NCBI RefSeq assembly: GCF_947507565.1
Contig: NC_089192.1
Span: forward strand, 1,856,690-1,920,689
Length of the DNA: 64,000 nt
Source: Oscarella lobularis
Taxonomy: Eukaryota > Porifera > Homoscleromorpha > Homosclerophorida > Oscarellidae
Reading direction: 5' to 3'
Part shown: one piece after another, positions 24,425 to 36,416 of the stretch
Layout of the letters: each line of letters begins with the position of its first letter
How positions within the stretch are numbered: position 1 is the first letter of the stretch
Notes under the pieces: model-generated
What the model saw: only the letters and a program-made list of their open reading frames with translations
Databases searched by the model: none
What the model was told of the DNA's origin: nothing
Made by a program: the position numbers and the translations under genes

Positions 24425-26335
24425 TTACTGCTGGAGTACCGCTAAACACTTCTGTCCGAACTCAGCCACGCGCTCTTTGTTGAATCGAGACATTTCCTTC
24501 AGGAAGCCAACGGAAAAAGAGAGTAGATCGGATTTGAACATATTTGTAGGAATGTGAACGGCGTGAAGAGCCAAATCTTCCGTAAACAAAAGGCACTTGC
24601 GACGACGTCGACTCGCTTAGCAGGAGAAGACAGGCAAGATAACTCTTCCGAAGAAGAAGAATGCACGAGAGAAATTCTCCATCAGACTCGCACAAGCAGC
24701 GTAGTAACGGGGGTGAAATCAAAGAACGCCGACGAGACGAATTTTGAGCCAAACTTATGAGAAATGCCAATAAGCTTCCGGTGGCTTCCAACTGTGAACA
24801 GTTCATCTGCATATCATGAAAAACCCATTTCTGTACATTTGACGTCACCAATAGACGTTCAACTAAATTTCGTTGAACAGAAGAAAGCCGTGAAGAAATA
24901 AGGCGAAGAACGTCGAAGCGATAAGACATCTCGTAATCAAAAAATTCCCACTGGGCGAGACCAGTGTTGTCTTCTTACATGCAACATCAATGGCGTGGAA
25001 GACAAACAGGAGAAGATTCGTCGACAATTTCTCTGGAAAATTGTTTATCATAACAAAACCTTCTCTCTGGTCATCGGAGAGCGAGTCAAGGCTTCGAGTA
25101 CATCACGGCCTTTCTTGTTGACCTTAATAACATAGTCGCATACACTGTTTTCGCGCTCATAATAATAAGAAGAAGACTGCGAAAAAGGTGGACGGCAGCG
25201 GTCGAAGACGTTCAGAATGAATGCTGCAGCAATATGAGCTAGTGACGCCTTGGAAACCACCTTTAGCTTTTCGACGACAAGGCAAGAATCTTTCTGACCG
25301 AAAATCATACCGTGACCATCAGCGTCGAGACAATAGAAAGACGGATCCAAGAGCGACTCCAGAAGGATTTAATTCCCAAAGTGGCTGCACCTCCGTCCAG
25401 ATCTCTTGTCCTTCCATTTCAGATTCAATTTGAAGAATTCTTGGAAGGACATATTCATTGCGAACACATCTTGTCGTAATGCGACACTAAAACAGAAAGA
25501 TAGCTATTTCAAAAAGTTTGCGAAGTAAACGACTTGATGACAAGGGAGGAATCAAAGACATTGAAATGGTGGTCATCGCGCATATGTGATCCTTTCTATT
25601 CAGAAGAGATAGTCCCTTTCAAAACATCATTTCGAGTTGTACGATCACGTATAGCAACAAATGAAAGCGGCCCTGCTTTGGATAGGACTAGAAACATATA
25701 CTACAACTTACCAGAATTGCACGTAGTTCCAACAGGATTTGCTGAGCCAATAATAGGCTAAATGTAATGTAAGCCAGAGAATAGGAACCTTGCCATCTAA
25801 TTACCTGAGAAGCTACCTCTTCAATGTCAATAATGACCAAGTCTTGAACACAAGAGCGACTGCCTTTCTCTGGTCGAGTGAAAAACAGGATGTGATTGAC
25901 AGCTAGAAAAACCTCGTCGCTTCTGGTCGACTTCACTGTACGTATAAACGGCCGGATCTTCGTCATGTCGTTGAAGATTAGAACTGTCTAAATAGAACCA
26001 GTCTAAAATCACTCCCGGGCTCCTTTCATCGCACGCTTTAGCGACCAGCGTCTTTAGCTCGGCTAGGAACTCTTCTGCTACTTTATGAGAAGCACTGTTT
26101 TTGCTCGACCAGCGAAGGATGATATCAATGCAGCAGCGCTCCTTCTTTATCGCCGATTCGATGAGACATTCGACATCTTTGTCGTCTAGTCAAATCACAT
26201 CTACTACATCTTCTGATGTATCGAAAAGACTGACGTATCTACCCCTCACTGAAGGCAGAATGAAAGGCAGAATTAACTTAGAGTAGGAGGAGGTTGAGAA
26301 GGTCACAGTGGCGTACGAAAAAAACTGCAGAAAAA
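24425..26335 (-). pseudogene. Frameshifted multi-exon gene remnant, unknown family
   Basis: Coding-like blocks run right to left but change frame repeatedly. The upstream block (acceptor near 26335) reads YVSLFDTSEDVVDVI, then TGA, then LDDKDVECLIESA. It continues to SPGVILDWFYLDSSNLQ and EDPAVYTYSEVDQ, and resumes one base out of frame as EVFLAVNHILFFTRPEKGS and DLVIIDIEEVAS. Spliced exons follow (PIIGSANPVG; CRITTRCVRNEYVLPR … WELNPSG). Then there is a shift into LLDPSFYCLDADGHGMIFG and another at DVLEA/LDSLSDDQREGF. The last exon ends EFGQKCLAVLQQ-stop (TAA 24427-24425). A possible first exon lies at 27046-26950 (MKLKGNDAQRSQVV … PPVPG). Three frameshifts plus a stop suggest a dead or badly assembled gene. 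I do not recognise the family. Confidence 0.55.
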
Positions 26336-26949
26336 CAGGATATTAGCAAAATAGATTCTAACCAAATCTCGCTGTTTATGACGGGGTTCTATAATTTTCT
26401 TTTTGACTATATTACGGCATTATTGCAGAAACAATCTACGTCTACGTCTTACGTCTAACGGATGACGGGCAAATGACTCCACCACAAATTCTGTAATCTT
26501 ATTCAGAGCTTTCCGACTCCATAGGACGCCCTTACAAATCTAGAAGTGTCTCCAAACATTTTTTTTACGCCAGCACTGTTCAAGAAATGATCTATAATTT
26601 TCAATCGCCTCTCAAATGAGACATTGTTCGCTGACAATCACGTGTAAAAGATGTTACAGACGCACTACCCTAAAAACCACATCTCAATAGAGTAATGTTT
26701 ACAAGCAAGACTGTGAGTACGGCAGGGAGGTTTCTCCAATAAAATCTGCCTTTTCATAGTCGGCCGTCGCCTAAAGAAAAAATTGTTCAGGCGGGTAAGA
26801 ACCGCAGTTGAAGCTGGATTGCTTACCATGCAGAGAGAAGACGGAATGCGTCACGTTCACACTGAGAAGATGCACTGACACAAACATGAATTACGACAAG
26901 TAAGATAAATTTATCAAAGTTAAGAATGTTCATGACGTTTGACTCTTTT

Positions 26950-27046
26950 TACCTGGTACTGGTGGCACTTCAACTGTGATAGGCTCTGCGGTCTTTATAA
27001 AAGCAACGACTTGGCTTCTCTGTGCGTCATTTCCTTTCAACTTCAT
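26950..27046 (-). CDS. Possible 5' exon of the 24.4-26.3 kb remnant
   Basis: ATG at 27046-27044 opens about 32 codons (MKLKGNDAQRSQVVAF … VPPVPG) closed by a GTAAAAAG donor. Further blocks at about 26878-26830 and 26774-26705 look exon-like, but their phases do not join cleanly. The exon points the same way as the frameshifted remnant downstream and may be its start. Function unknown. Confidence 0.3.
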
Positions 27047-27997
27047 AGTCGAATGTAAGGACCAATCCACCTCTGAAGCCTAGATCTCGCCTTGTATAGG
27101 CAGCGGCCTCATCTACCTGTTCGTCATTTTCTTTCATCACCGACTTTTATCGCTCTGCCGCTTAGTAGTCAGCACTCACTTCAACGCCATTTGCCTTATA
27201 AGGTTCAGAAAATAATCGCTCGCTCTTCGTACCAATTGTGCCGTAAAGGTGAGTAGGCCGTGAGAGCCTTTGTTGTGTCTACCTACGTATTATTTGATTG
27301 CGAAAGCAACATGTCCTCTTAAAAAAGGAGCACTGTATGAACACAAGCCGGAAGAGGCATAAAGTGACGCTGTCGCATACGAAGACTTTTTGTTGAAAGG
27401 CGCTTGACTCCTATCGAAATGTCCCTGCGCATCATGTAAATATGATCTTCGTCCGTCGTCCCTGCAACTGTCCTTTCCTAATACTCTGATCACACTCCAA
27501 TGCACGTACTTTTCCTTCTTCGAACCGCCTTGGTTCACTTTTTTCTATTTTCCTGTACTAAGAGCATCCTCCGATTCTCCTGCAGCATCCAATCAAATGC
27601 AGCAGAAACCGGAAGCAACTACTGCGGTCGCCTGTGGTGGCGATAGAAATTCCTCTCACGTCTACTCAGTGAGTATAAGGATTATCTTATGAAGTATAAT
27701 AGTAAGAAAACATCAGGTATTAAATCGATAGGTGTAAATATAAGCGTTTGAGTTTTTACCTAAAGACAATTTATTTCCGATGAGGCCGATTTAGATCTGT
27801 GTGTGATCCCTGCACAGTCTTCTCATAGCTATGGCAGCCCTAACACCGCTAGCTAGGAAGTCCTTATTCATTCAAATGCTCGCATTTTAGGGACTTCACA
27901 AGGATTACCGTCGTTCGACGCTTTTCACACTTTTTTGCTACTTTTTTTCTGTATCGTTTTATAGGTTCGAAGTCGACTATAGCCAGCGGAGATTTTA

Positions 27998-28117
27998 ATG
28001 GAGCCCAAAGAGAGTCTAAGCGAGCGATGTATTGCATGCAACATGGTTGCCATTGTGTGCGGACTGTTCGTTGTTTTGGGCACAGTTGTTTGTATCATGT
28101 TCTTACTTGAGATGTAA
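27998..28117 (+). CDS. 39-residue ORF with one predicted membrane segment
   Basis: ATG 27998 to TAA 28117. An 11-residue hydrophilic start (MEPKESLSERC) is followed by MVAIVCGLFVVLGTVVCIMF, a textbook single membrane span, and a very short tail. It may be a free-standing micropeptide or the last exon of an unseen gene. A TAG four codons upstream (27980-27982) followed by no ATG favours this start. No family match. Confidence 0.3.
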   Translation: MEPKESLSERCIACNMVAIVCGLFVVLGTVVCIMFLLEM

Positions 28118-28917
28118 TGAACGAAAACAGGAATTAAATTGTCGTTCTTTGTTGTAGCCGTTATAACACCTAAATGAAAAAACGATTTATGTATCACGCA
28201 CACGAAATCTCAAGCTATATGTATCCGTCTTGATTAGTTGAGCCTTTTGTGATTGACCATTATGCGTGAGTCCGCGTGGAGTAATTAAGTGTATCGTCTA
28301 ATGACTATATCTACAAGGTGGCTCAAGTTCGCTTCTTCCGAAAAACGTACGCCTTCTTCCTGTATTGTCTAGTCACACGGTGTGCCGAGACTTTCGCCTA
28401 AATCCGCCGACTGGCGGCTCCTTCTCACAACGAATGCAACGGATTTATCGCAAGATCATCTTGCGTTTTCATCCTATTGCGAATCGGCGTTAGCGTTAGA
28501 GAGAAATCAGCGGACATTGTCTCAAATACGGGGTTCACAAAACCCGTATAACTTGTACGTCTGTTCCGCTCCACCGTGCGAATAAAGCGTCCCTTGCCTT
28601 GTGACCATCGATTGCGATGGTGGCGCTACTTTAGTTGTGCATGTAACTGAAGTCTTGCCGCTGTAATACTTTTAGTCACAGAAGAAAGAAGAAGTGAGTG
28701 CTCAAATTTTTTTAAAGGTTAGGTATAGTTATTTTCCGTGGAGCCAGATGTCGTTTTTGCCTGCGGATTATTCGTCGCTAAATAGCCTAATGAATGAAAG
28801 CAAAGAAGCCAAGCCTGCAAACGAAGAATTTCTGTATGATTAACAATATATTTTGCAACGCTGAGAGATTCGGGCCCCTTTTAGGAAAAACTGCTTTGGA
28901 CAGCTCGAGCTAAACAT
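28118..28917. other. Intergenic, nothing supported
   Basis: Only isolated short frames occur here, for example a 67-codon plus frame at 28382. There are no domain motifs or plausible splice chains. Confidence 0.4.
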
Positions 28918-29075
28918 AGAAAGAAAGAGTTCTTACCCCAATAAAGGTACGTCGTAAAGCGCTTTTGAAGCTACTAGACAAAACGCGCATGTGACCGATC
29001 ACACTCTCTTGGGTGCTGCGATGAATGACTCTGCAAGGCGTCGTGACCGAAAAAAGTACAGAAGTCGATCGTAAA
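28918..29075 (+). repeat. Dispersed repeat, copy B (partner 371-575)
   Basis: Same order of conserved blocks as copy A, including GGTGCTGCGATGAATGACTC. The stretch that follows (about 29180-29400) has a poly-T run and a GC-rich segment with CGGGGC/GGCGGC clusters, and could be part of a longer transposable element. It has no counterpart near copy A. Confidence 0.55.
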
Positions 29076-29579
29076 TCCGATACAAACAGCGCCGTGTCTG
29101 CTCTTACCGTTACGGATGTTATCCTTATCATATGGGTGTGCGCATTGCCACGCCTGCGCAGTGCTGTATAAAGAGAGCTTAAAAAGCGTTTTTTTTTTTC
29201 CTGTTCCTAACCCAACACCAATCCTAAACCTTACTGGTATCGGTGGCGGCCCCGCTCCGGGCTTAGCCGCCCCAATGAGCATATGTCGCACAGGGGGCTT
29301 CGCCTCCCTGGAACCATGCACAATGCTACGGGCGGTTAAGCCACAGTCGCGGGTGATCGTATATCGCCGCTAAAGTACAAAAAAAAGCACGCTTCGGGAT
29401 TCGAATCCTGTCTGATGTTCTGCGTGCACGTGAGCATTCTCACGTTATCTCTACGAAACTCCCGGACTATCGTTCTAAAGCGATGCTGGGCATATTTCGA
29501 CCGCATCTAAGCTGCAATATCAGCATTCGAAGCGTTACTGAAACGTCATTTTAGCTTTCGATGTTCTCAAAGTTGCGAA

Positions 29580-32500
29580 ATGACGTCGGAGAAGGCAGAA
29601 ACGTTAACGTCACTACACAAAGCAGCAGCAAACGGAGACGCCGACGCTTGTAAAGGGCTTCTGCAGTTAGATAAAGAGTGTTTATTTATTCAAAACGAAG
29701 AGGGCCTTCTTCCGATTCACTGCGCTGCAGAAGCTGCCAACGTTGCGAACGTTGAACTCTTTCTTAATTTTGGCGTCAGCGTTGACGTGAAAAACAAAAC
29801 CGGACAGCGTCCTCTTCACTTGGCGGCCAGTGGCGGGCGTTTGGTTTTGTGTGAAGCTCTTCTCCAATGGGGGGCTGACATCGAGGCGAGGGATGAACAG
29901 GGGATACGCCCACTGCATATGTCAGCAAGAAAGGGCTCTATCAATACAACCTCTCTTCTTCTGATGCGTAAAGCTGATCTAAACGCTGAAGATGATATGG
30001 GTAGACGACCATTACATCTGGCGTCGTTCGGAGGACACACTGAACTCTGTCAACTGTTGCTTGAAAACGGTGCCGATCTTACAGCGAGAGATAAAATTGC
30101 GCAAACTGCTCTTCACTGCGCTGTTATGACCGGTCATCTTCATGCGACTACATTCCTCCTTGAAAGTGGAGCAGACATCTGTGCTGAAAATAGTGAAAAG
30201 GGCCAAGCAATTCACATTGCCTGTCAGCAAGGATCACCTGATGTAATAAAGCTTCTTCTTGATTCCGGTGCTAGTGTTTCCACCGAAGGCGAATGTTGTC
30301 GTCAGCCACTTCACTACGCGGCGCAGAGCGGTCACCTTTCAGCGTGTAAACTCCTTCTGGAGATGGGTTCAGACATCGAGGCGGAAGATGAGGACAAAGA
30401 GCGTCCGTTGCACTTGGCGGCAGCCAACGGTCATGATTTAGTATGCCTATCTCTTCTTGATCACGGGGCACACGTCAATTCACTCGACGAATTTGGTCGA
30501 AGCGCTCTTCATTATGTAGCTGATGATGGTAAGACAAGTCTCGGAGAAGTTCTGCTAAATAGAGGTGCAAATGTAGCTGTCAAGGACTCTGATGGAAAAG
30601 ATCCGTTATGCTCGGCTTCTGCGGAAGGTCACACCTCCTTTTGTAATATGATGTTAGATTTTGGCGCCGATGTGGAAAACAACGATGATGAGGGACGTTC
30701 TGCATTGCATTTTGCAGCTGAAAACGGCCACAATGAGACCTGCGAATTTCTTCTCGAGGAAGGCGCAAATGTTAATTGTTCAGATGAATTTGGCTGCATT
30801 CCTTTGCACCTTGCCGCTGCGAACGGACACATAGGCACGTGTGAGTTTCTCCTTAGCAAGGGAGCCGACATTCACGCTAAGGGAGAATTTAATTGGGAAG
30901 TCTTGCACTATGCCAGTGAGGAGGGTCATTTCGCCGTCAGCGAGTTTCTGTTGGACAATGGCGCTGATTTAGAATGTCAAGACGTTGACGGTAAACGTCC
31001 ACTTTGCGTCGCTGCAGAGTACGGTCACGACAGTTTGTGCACGCTTTTTATTGACCGCGGAGCTGACATTGAAGCTGCTGTCAGCGTTGGCGGAAGGACG
31101 GTTCTCTTCTTCGCTGCTGAGGAAGGACGTTGCTCTACTTGCGGGCTTCTCCTTGAAAAGGGGGCTAATTTAAAAGTGAAAGACCTTGACGGTGGCACTC
31201 CATTTCATCTTGCTGTCAGAAAGGGTCGAGAGGATGTTTGCAGGCTTTTTCTCCGACATGGAGCCAATGTGAACGATCCAGACGGACGAGGATATCGTGC
31301 ACTTCATGTGGGCGCTCAGTTTGAGCAAGTTGCCGTTTGCAAGTTTCTTTTAGATCGAAAGGCAGACGTAATGGCAAAAGGAGTCGACGGCGAAGAGGCT
31401 CTGCATCTTGCGGCTATGCGTGGTAACGTGGCGTTATGTCAAATGTTTATTGGCGAGGGAGCTAGTGTAAATGCAAAAGGCGAATACCATTGGTCTCCTC
31501 TTCAATATGCGGCTGACAGAGGACATTTGCTTGCTTGTGAATTTTTGCTCGACAAAGGTGCCGACATATCTCACCGTGACGAAGACGAAAGTCGGGCGTT
31601 GCATCTTGCATCTAAGAAAGGCCACACTTCCGTTTGTAAACTACTGTTGGATTTCGGTGCAGACATATCTGCAACGGACACGATTAAATGGCATGCACTT
31701 CATTACGCTGCAGAAGGTGGCTTTGTCTCGACGTGCTCTTTGCTTCTGCAGAGAGGAGCAGATATTGAATGTAAGACGAACATTCTTAGAACTCCTCTAC
31801 TTCTTGCATCTAGAAAAGGACAAACGTCAGTTTGTCGGTTGTTGCTTCAGGAAGGAGCAGAAATTCGTGCTAAAGACAAGTACGATTTTCGAGCTGTTCA
31901 CCTTGCCGCGGAAGGCGGTCATACATCGTCATGCCGAATCCTTCTCAAAATGAACGGAAGCGTGTCTGATGCAGACATTTTTGGTAGGCAGCCGCTGCAC
32001 TTAGCTGCTGAAAGTGGGAACGTTACTCTGTGCAAGTTGCTACTTCAAAGAGGCGCTGACCGTTGTGCAAAAGACAAAAGTGACCGCGGAGTTCTTCATT
32101 TCGCCGCAAAAAGTGGAAACGTGGATGCGTGCCTCCTGTTTCTTGATAAAGGAGCGGATGGAAATTCTTCAGACAAAAGGAGTATTCGACCAATGCACAT
32201 TGCTGCTAAAAGCGGCTTTGGCGACATTTGCGGGCTATTGCTAGACAACGGAGCAGATATTAACGCCACCGGCAAAAATCGTTGGCAACCCATACATTAT
32301 GCTGCCTCAGGAGGGCACGTGACGACATGCAAATTGCTTTTAGACCGGGGAGCGACTCTGATGGCGAGAGACTGTGACGGTCGATTTCCTTTACTTCTTG
32401 CTGCCATGAAAGGCCACACGGAGCTGTGTAATTTTCTTGTGTTGGACTGCAATGCTGACATTGCTGCAGTGGACGATTTAGGGCGTAATTCGTTGCACTT

Positions 32501-35500
32501 AGCCTCGGCTTGTGGTCATGTGTCAGTTTGTAGAGCCGTCGTCGCAATGGATCAACGTTTGATTGAAAGCAAAGACAAACATGGAGCGTCTTGTTTGCAT
32601 TTCGCTGCCGGCAACGGACGTACATCAGTGTGTAAGTTTCTTATCGACGTTGGTGCTTGCTTAGAAGAGGAAGATGAAGATAAATTGCAGGCTGTGCATT
32701 TGGCTGCCAAGTATGGTTGCTCTGAAACGTTCTTACTGCTCATCTCGTTCTACGCAGATGATTGTGAAGACGTTTTCAATCGCGCCTTCAGTGAGTGCAT
32801 GGAAGCAGACGAGCATCGCAAAGAGTGTTGGGCTATTGCTTTGGAATTGCTTCAAAACGATCGTGTTTCGGCCTCAGTTGTTCGAAAGTATGCTGCTCCG
32901 ATTTTTGAACAGTTCAATTCTGTCGACGAAGCTGTGCGTTTGCTTGACAAATACACGGAAAAGGAAGGCATCTTTCGCAACTGCAACGTCCGAAAGGCTT
33001 TTTGTTCGGCCGTCGAAAGTGGAAGTTCACAAACTGTTCAATGGCTTGTCAGGAATGGAGCCCATGTAGCTTCCAACTGCGAGGAAGCTTTGTTAGCGGC
33101 TGCAAAGAGTGGAAAGTACGATATGATAGAGCTGATTGTGAACCTCGGAGGCAATGTGCAAGAGGCTGCGGATTTTGCTAAACGTCATCGGTACACCAAT
33201 ATTGCTCCTGTGCTATCAAAATCATGTAAGTCATACAAGCTAGCTAGATGTTCGCCTAGCTAGGTAGAAGCTTTTCCAGAAACTGGAAGCGTACAGACTT
33301 AAGGGATAACAAGCTAAAATTTGCCCATCACTTGTGTAATATGCTCGTTTATTGCGACCAGCAGCTGGAGAAGCTTCTAATTTTTAGCAGTACTCCGCGA
33401 TTAACTATATGTATACCTGTTTTATGGTTGACTGCGTATACAAGTATCTTGCATATATATAAATTAAATTTGTAATGTGTCGCTTCTTTTTTAGCATCTT
33501 ATCCTCTGGAAATGTTTGCTCAGGACGAGAGAGCGCGCGAAATCTATTTACGAGCATTGACGGAAGGATATGCTGAAGCCTTGTTTATTAGGCTTGACAT
33601 CGTCGGTAAAGACAGCTCTGGAAAAAGCAGTTTAAGGAAATCACTTACTAATCAAAAATTCAATCCGTCCGAGCCGAGCACAATTGGTGTTGAATTTGAC
33701 AAGAAGTGTGAAATAATTGTTTCAAAATCTTGCAATTGGACTAAGTCACTTTCCGAGGACGACCACTTAAAAACGTTTGAAAAAATGTTGGCTTCTGACG
33801 TGGCCATTCGAACGCGATCTGCGGCAATGTCAGTTGTTGAAGTGGAAACTAAAGCGGAACAAAAGATGAAGAGGAAGAGGAAGAAATATGTTTTTGACGT
33901 CGAACATAAGCCAGCGCCTAAACGAGGAAAAGCGGAGTTGACTGGCAGCTATTTGATTCACGAGGACTCCGACGAAAGAGCAACCGCTTCTAAACAGAAG
34001 ACGTCTTCAAATGGCAGCCAATATTCTTGTCATAAAAAAATACCAACGGCTGAACTCATTCTAGAACAGTCTGTTAGTCAGGAGATAAAGCTTGCAGAGA
34101 GCATTTTCGACGAATCTTGTTCTGGGGATGTCGCTGCTCCTGTTTCGCCTAAATCTCCAGTCTTAGTCAAGTCTGTCACGGAGAAAACGTCTGCTTTAGA
34201 ATCAACTGACGTTCCGAAAGAGGACCCATACGGCGAAATCTCTGGTCAAATTAAAGAGCACGTCCGCACTTATATCGGCGATAGCAAGCTTCATTGCGAG
34301 ATCAGAGGTGAAACGTATGTTGACATGCTTGACTACGGCGGTCAAGACGTCTTCTACGCCACTCATTATCTTTTTCTTTCAAAAGAAGCGATCTATTTCG
34401 CTGTGTTTGACGCTTCTATTCCTCTCGAAGAGCCTGCTCAATCGGAGTTTCGCGTTGCCGGTTCCCAACCGGTTCCTGTTGACGTTGCTCCAGGAGAAAC
34501 GTGTTACGATCGACTTGAAGAATGGATATCGGCTGCACATCTCATGCAACCGCCCGACAGCCGAACCGTTTATGAAGACGAAAGGGGAAAACTCGTTTTT
34601 CCTGTCGTGTTTCTAGTGGGTACTCACAAGGACAAAGTGTCGTTCGAGTTTCTTGAAAAGCAAAATAGTTATCTCCTAAGTCGCTTGAGAGGAAAAGCGT
34701 TCTGGGGCAACATTGTTCCTGCTTCGCAAAGCCGCCTATTCTTTGCAGTTGATAACACAAAGTCGGATCCTTCAAAGCCGGACGACGAAGACGAAGAGGT
34801 ACTTCGGCTGCGACTAAAAGCCGAGTTAACTGCAAAGAGACTTTCAGTTGCGTCGAAAATTCCGATCAAGTTTCTGCGATTTGAACGGTACATTCGAAAA
34901 ATCAAAAGAGATCGTCCTGAAAAGAAGACCACTTCGATTCGTTGTTTGAAAGTTATCGCTTCTGCGATCTGCGACATCAGCGACGACGAGTTTGATTTGG
35001 TCATTCGCTATCTGAGCAATCGTGCTGTGATTCTTTATCACGATATACCTGGTATCGAAGGAGAACCGGATACAATACTCGATCTTTGTTGGCTGACTCA
35101 GGTTCTTCAGACACTTATTACGGTACCGGCCGAACATCTAATACCTCCCAGGTTTTTTAATGATGTTGAACGGTCGAAGAAGAAGGGTATAGTGACTCGA
35201 CAGTGGCTTACGCATCAGCTTCGCGACGTCGAGTCTCGACGTCTTATTGTCTATCTAATGAAGTACTTCGATCTTCTCTGTGACTATTATGGCTTTGATA
35301 TGCAATCGAAGCAGTCGGATGACAGCACGGACTTTCTCCAATTTCCCGAGGCAAAGGTAGCTACTGTGCTCGACCATCCATCTGATTTCTTTATTCCTTG
35401 TTTACTGAGAGATAGACATCATTTGGAATCGCAGAACGTTTCGTCAGACCTGAAAACCATTCCTCTTCATCTTTATTCGATTGATCATCGTGTTCCTTCT

Positions 35501-36416
35501 CCGTTATTTTATCGTCTATTGACTCGTCTTACTCGACGTTTTCCTCGACTTCCCGTGCTCTACAGAAACGTTGCCTATTTTCACGTCTATCCTGGTCACC
35601 GTTTGGAAATAACTCTTCGCCAGACAGATATTCAGTTTTGCGTCATATCTTCACCAGCACAGAAACTGTTTTGCAACGTTTGTTCCGCCGTGAGAGAACA
35701 CGTAGTGTCTGAAATTTCAAGGTCAAAGCAGCAGGGAATGCCTGGGTTAAATCTTCACCTTGGATTTATTCAAGATGGTGATTTTGTTTCACTGGAAGGA
35801 TATCCGATCAAAACTAAGCAATTGTATGCAAAGGAAAAAGAAATTGCCGTTACCCCAAAGTTACTTGAGTGGTTTGGTGATTTATACGAGCAGGTAATGA
35901 TCAGTTACCAATTAAAAGGTTTGATTGTTATTCTCTATTTTCCTTAGGTTCCTTGCGTTAGAGATCTAAATGTTAGTAAACCCATTAGCGATTTGATTGA
36001 GCCGGAATTGCATCCAGCAATAGCTAGAACTATACGACTTCTTGACGTTGAAGACAAGTTAGGTGATGACTGGAGATCACTCGGGCAAAAACTTCTTCGA
36101 CGACCTCTAACAAATTTTGACGCGTTTCTTCAAGCAGCTGGTGGTCCAACATTATTTGTTTTGAGAAGATGGCAACAACAAGAGGGGGGTAGAGCGACGA
36201 TTGGCGCTCTGATCGAGAGTTTGAGCACTATTTATCGGAACGATGTTGCTGATGTCATTTTGAAATACCTTGAGGTAAGACTCTATTCCTATCGAGATTG
36301 GCCTTTTGTCGATATTTGAGTTATAGTCTTGCGATACCGAGGAAGCGCTGGAGGAGACGTCTGCTGGCAAGCCAAACCTATGTAGTACTACTCCAGTATT
36401 TGCAGAGCAGTTCTGA
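29580..36416 (+). CDS. ANK-Roc-COR-Death domain protein (2153 aa)
   Basis: Four exons keep frame exactly: 29580-33225, 33495-35893, 35948-36274 and 36327-36416. Exon 1 alone encodes about thirty ankyrin repeats of about 33 residues (PLHLAA … GA). Exon 2 holds a Roc GTPase: P-loop GKDSSGKS near residue 1253, DYGGQ near 1495, THKD near 1592. A lysine-rich, low-complexity insert of about 170 residues lies between P-loop and switch (KMKRKRKK near 1340 may be a nuclear signal). The COR domain follows (about 1640-1990). Exon 3 is a Death domain (LLDVEDKLGDDWRSLG … VLRRWQQQ … ATIGALIESL … DVADVI). ROCO proteins are dimerising GTPases. The order is that of DAPK1 without its kinase. It is probably a cytosolic signalling or cell-death adaptor. 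The huge intronless repeat exon contrasts with the nearby ankyrin genes. Confidence 0.93.

Noticed and set aside
29385-29430. Possible tRNA (GGATTCGAATCC resembles a B box)
   Set aside because: The five flanking bases on each side do not pair as a T stem and no D or anticodon arm can be drawn.
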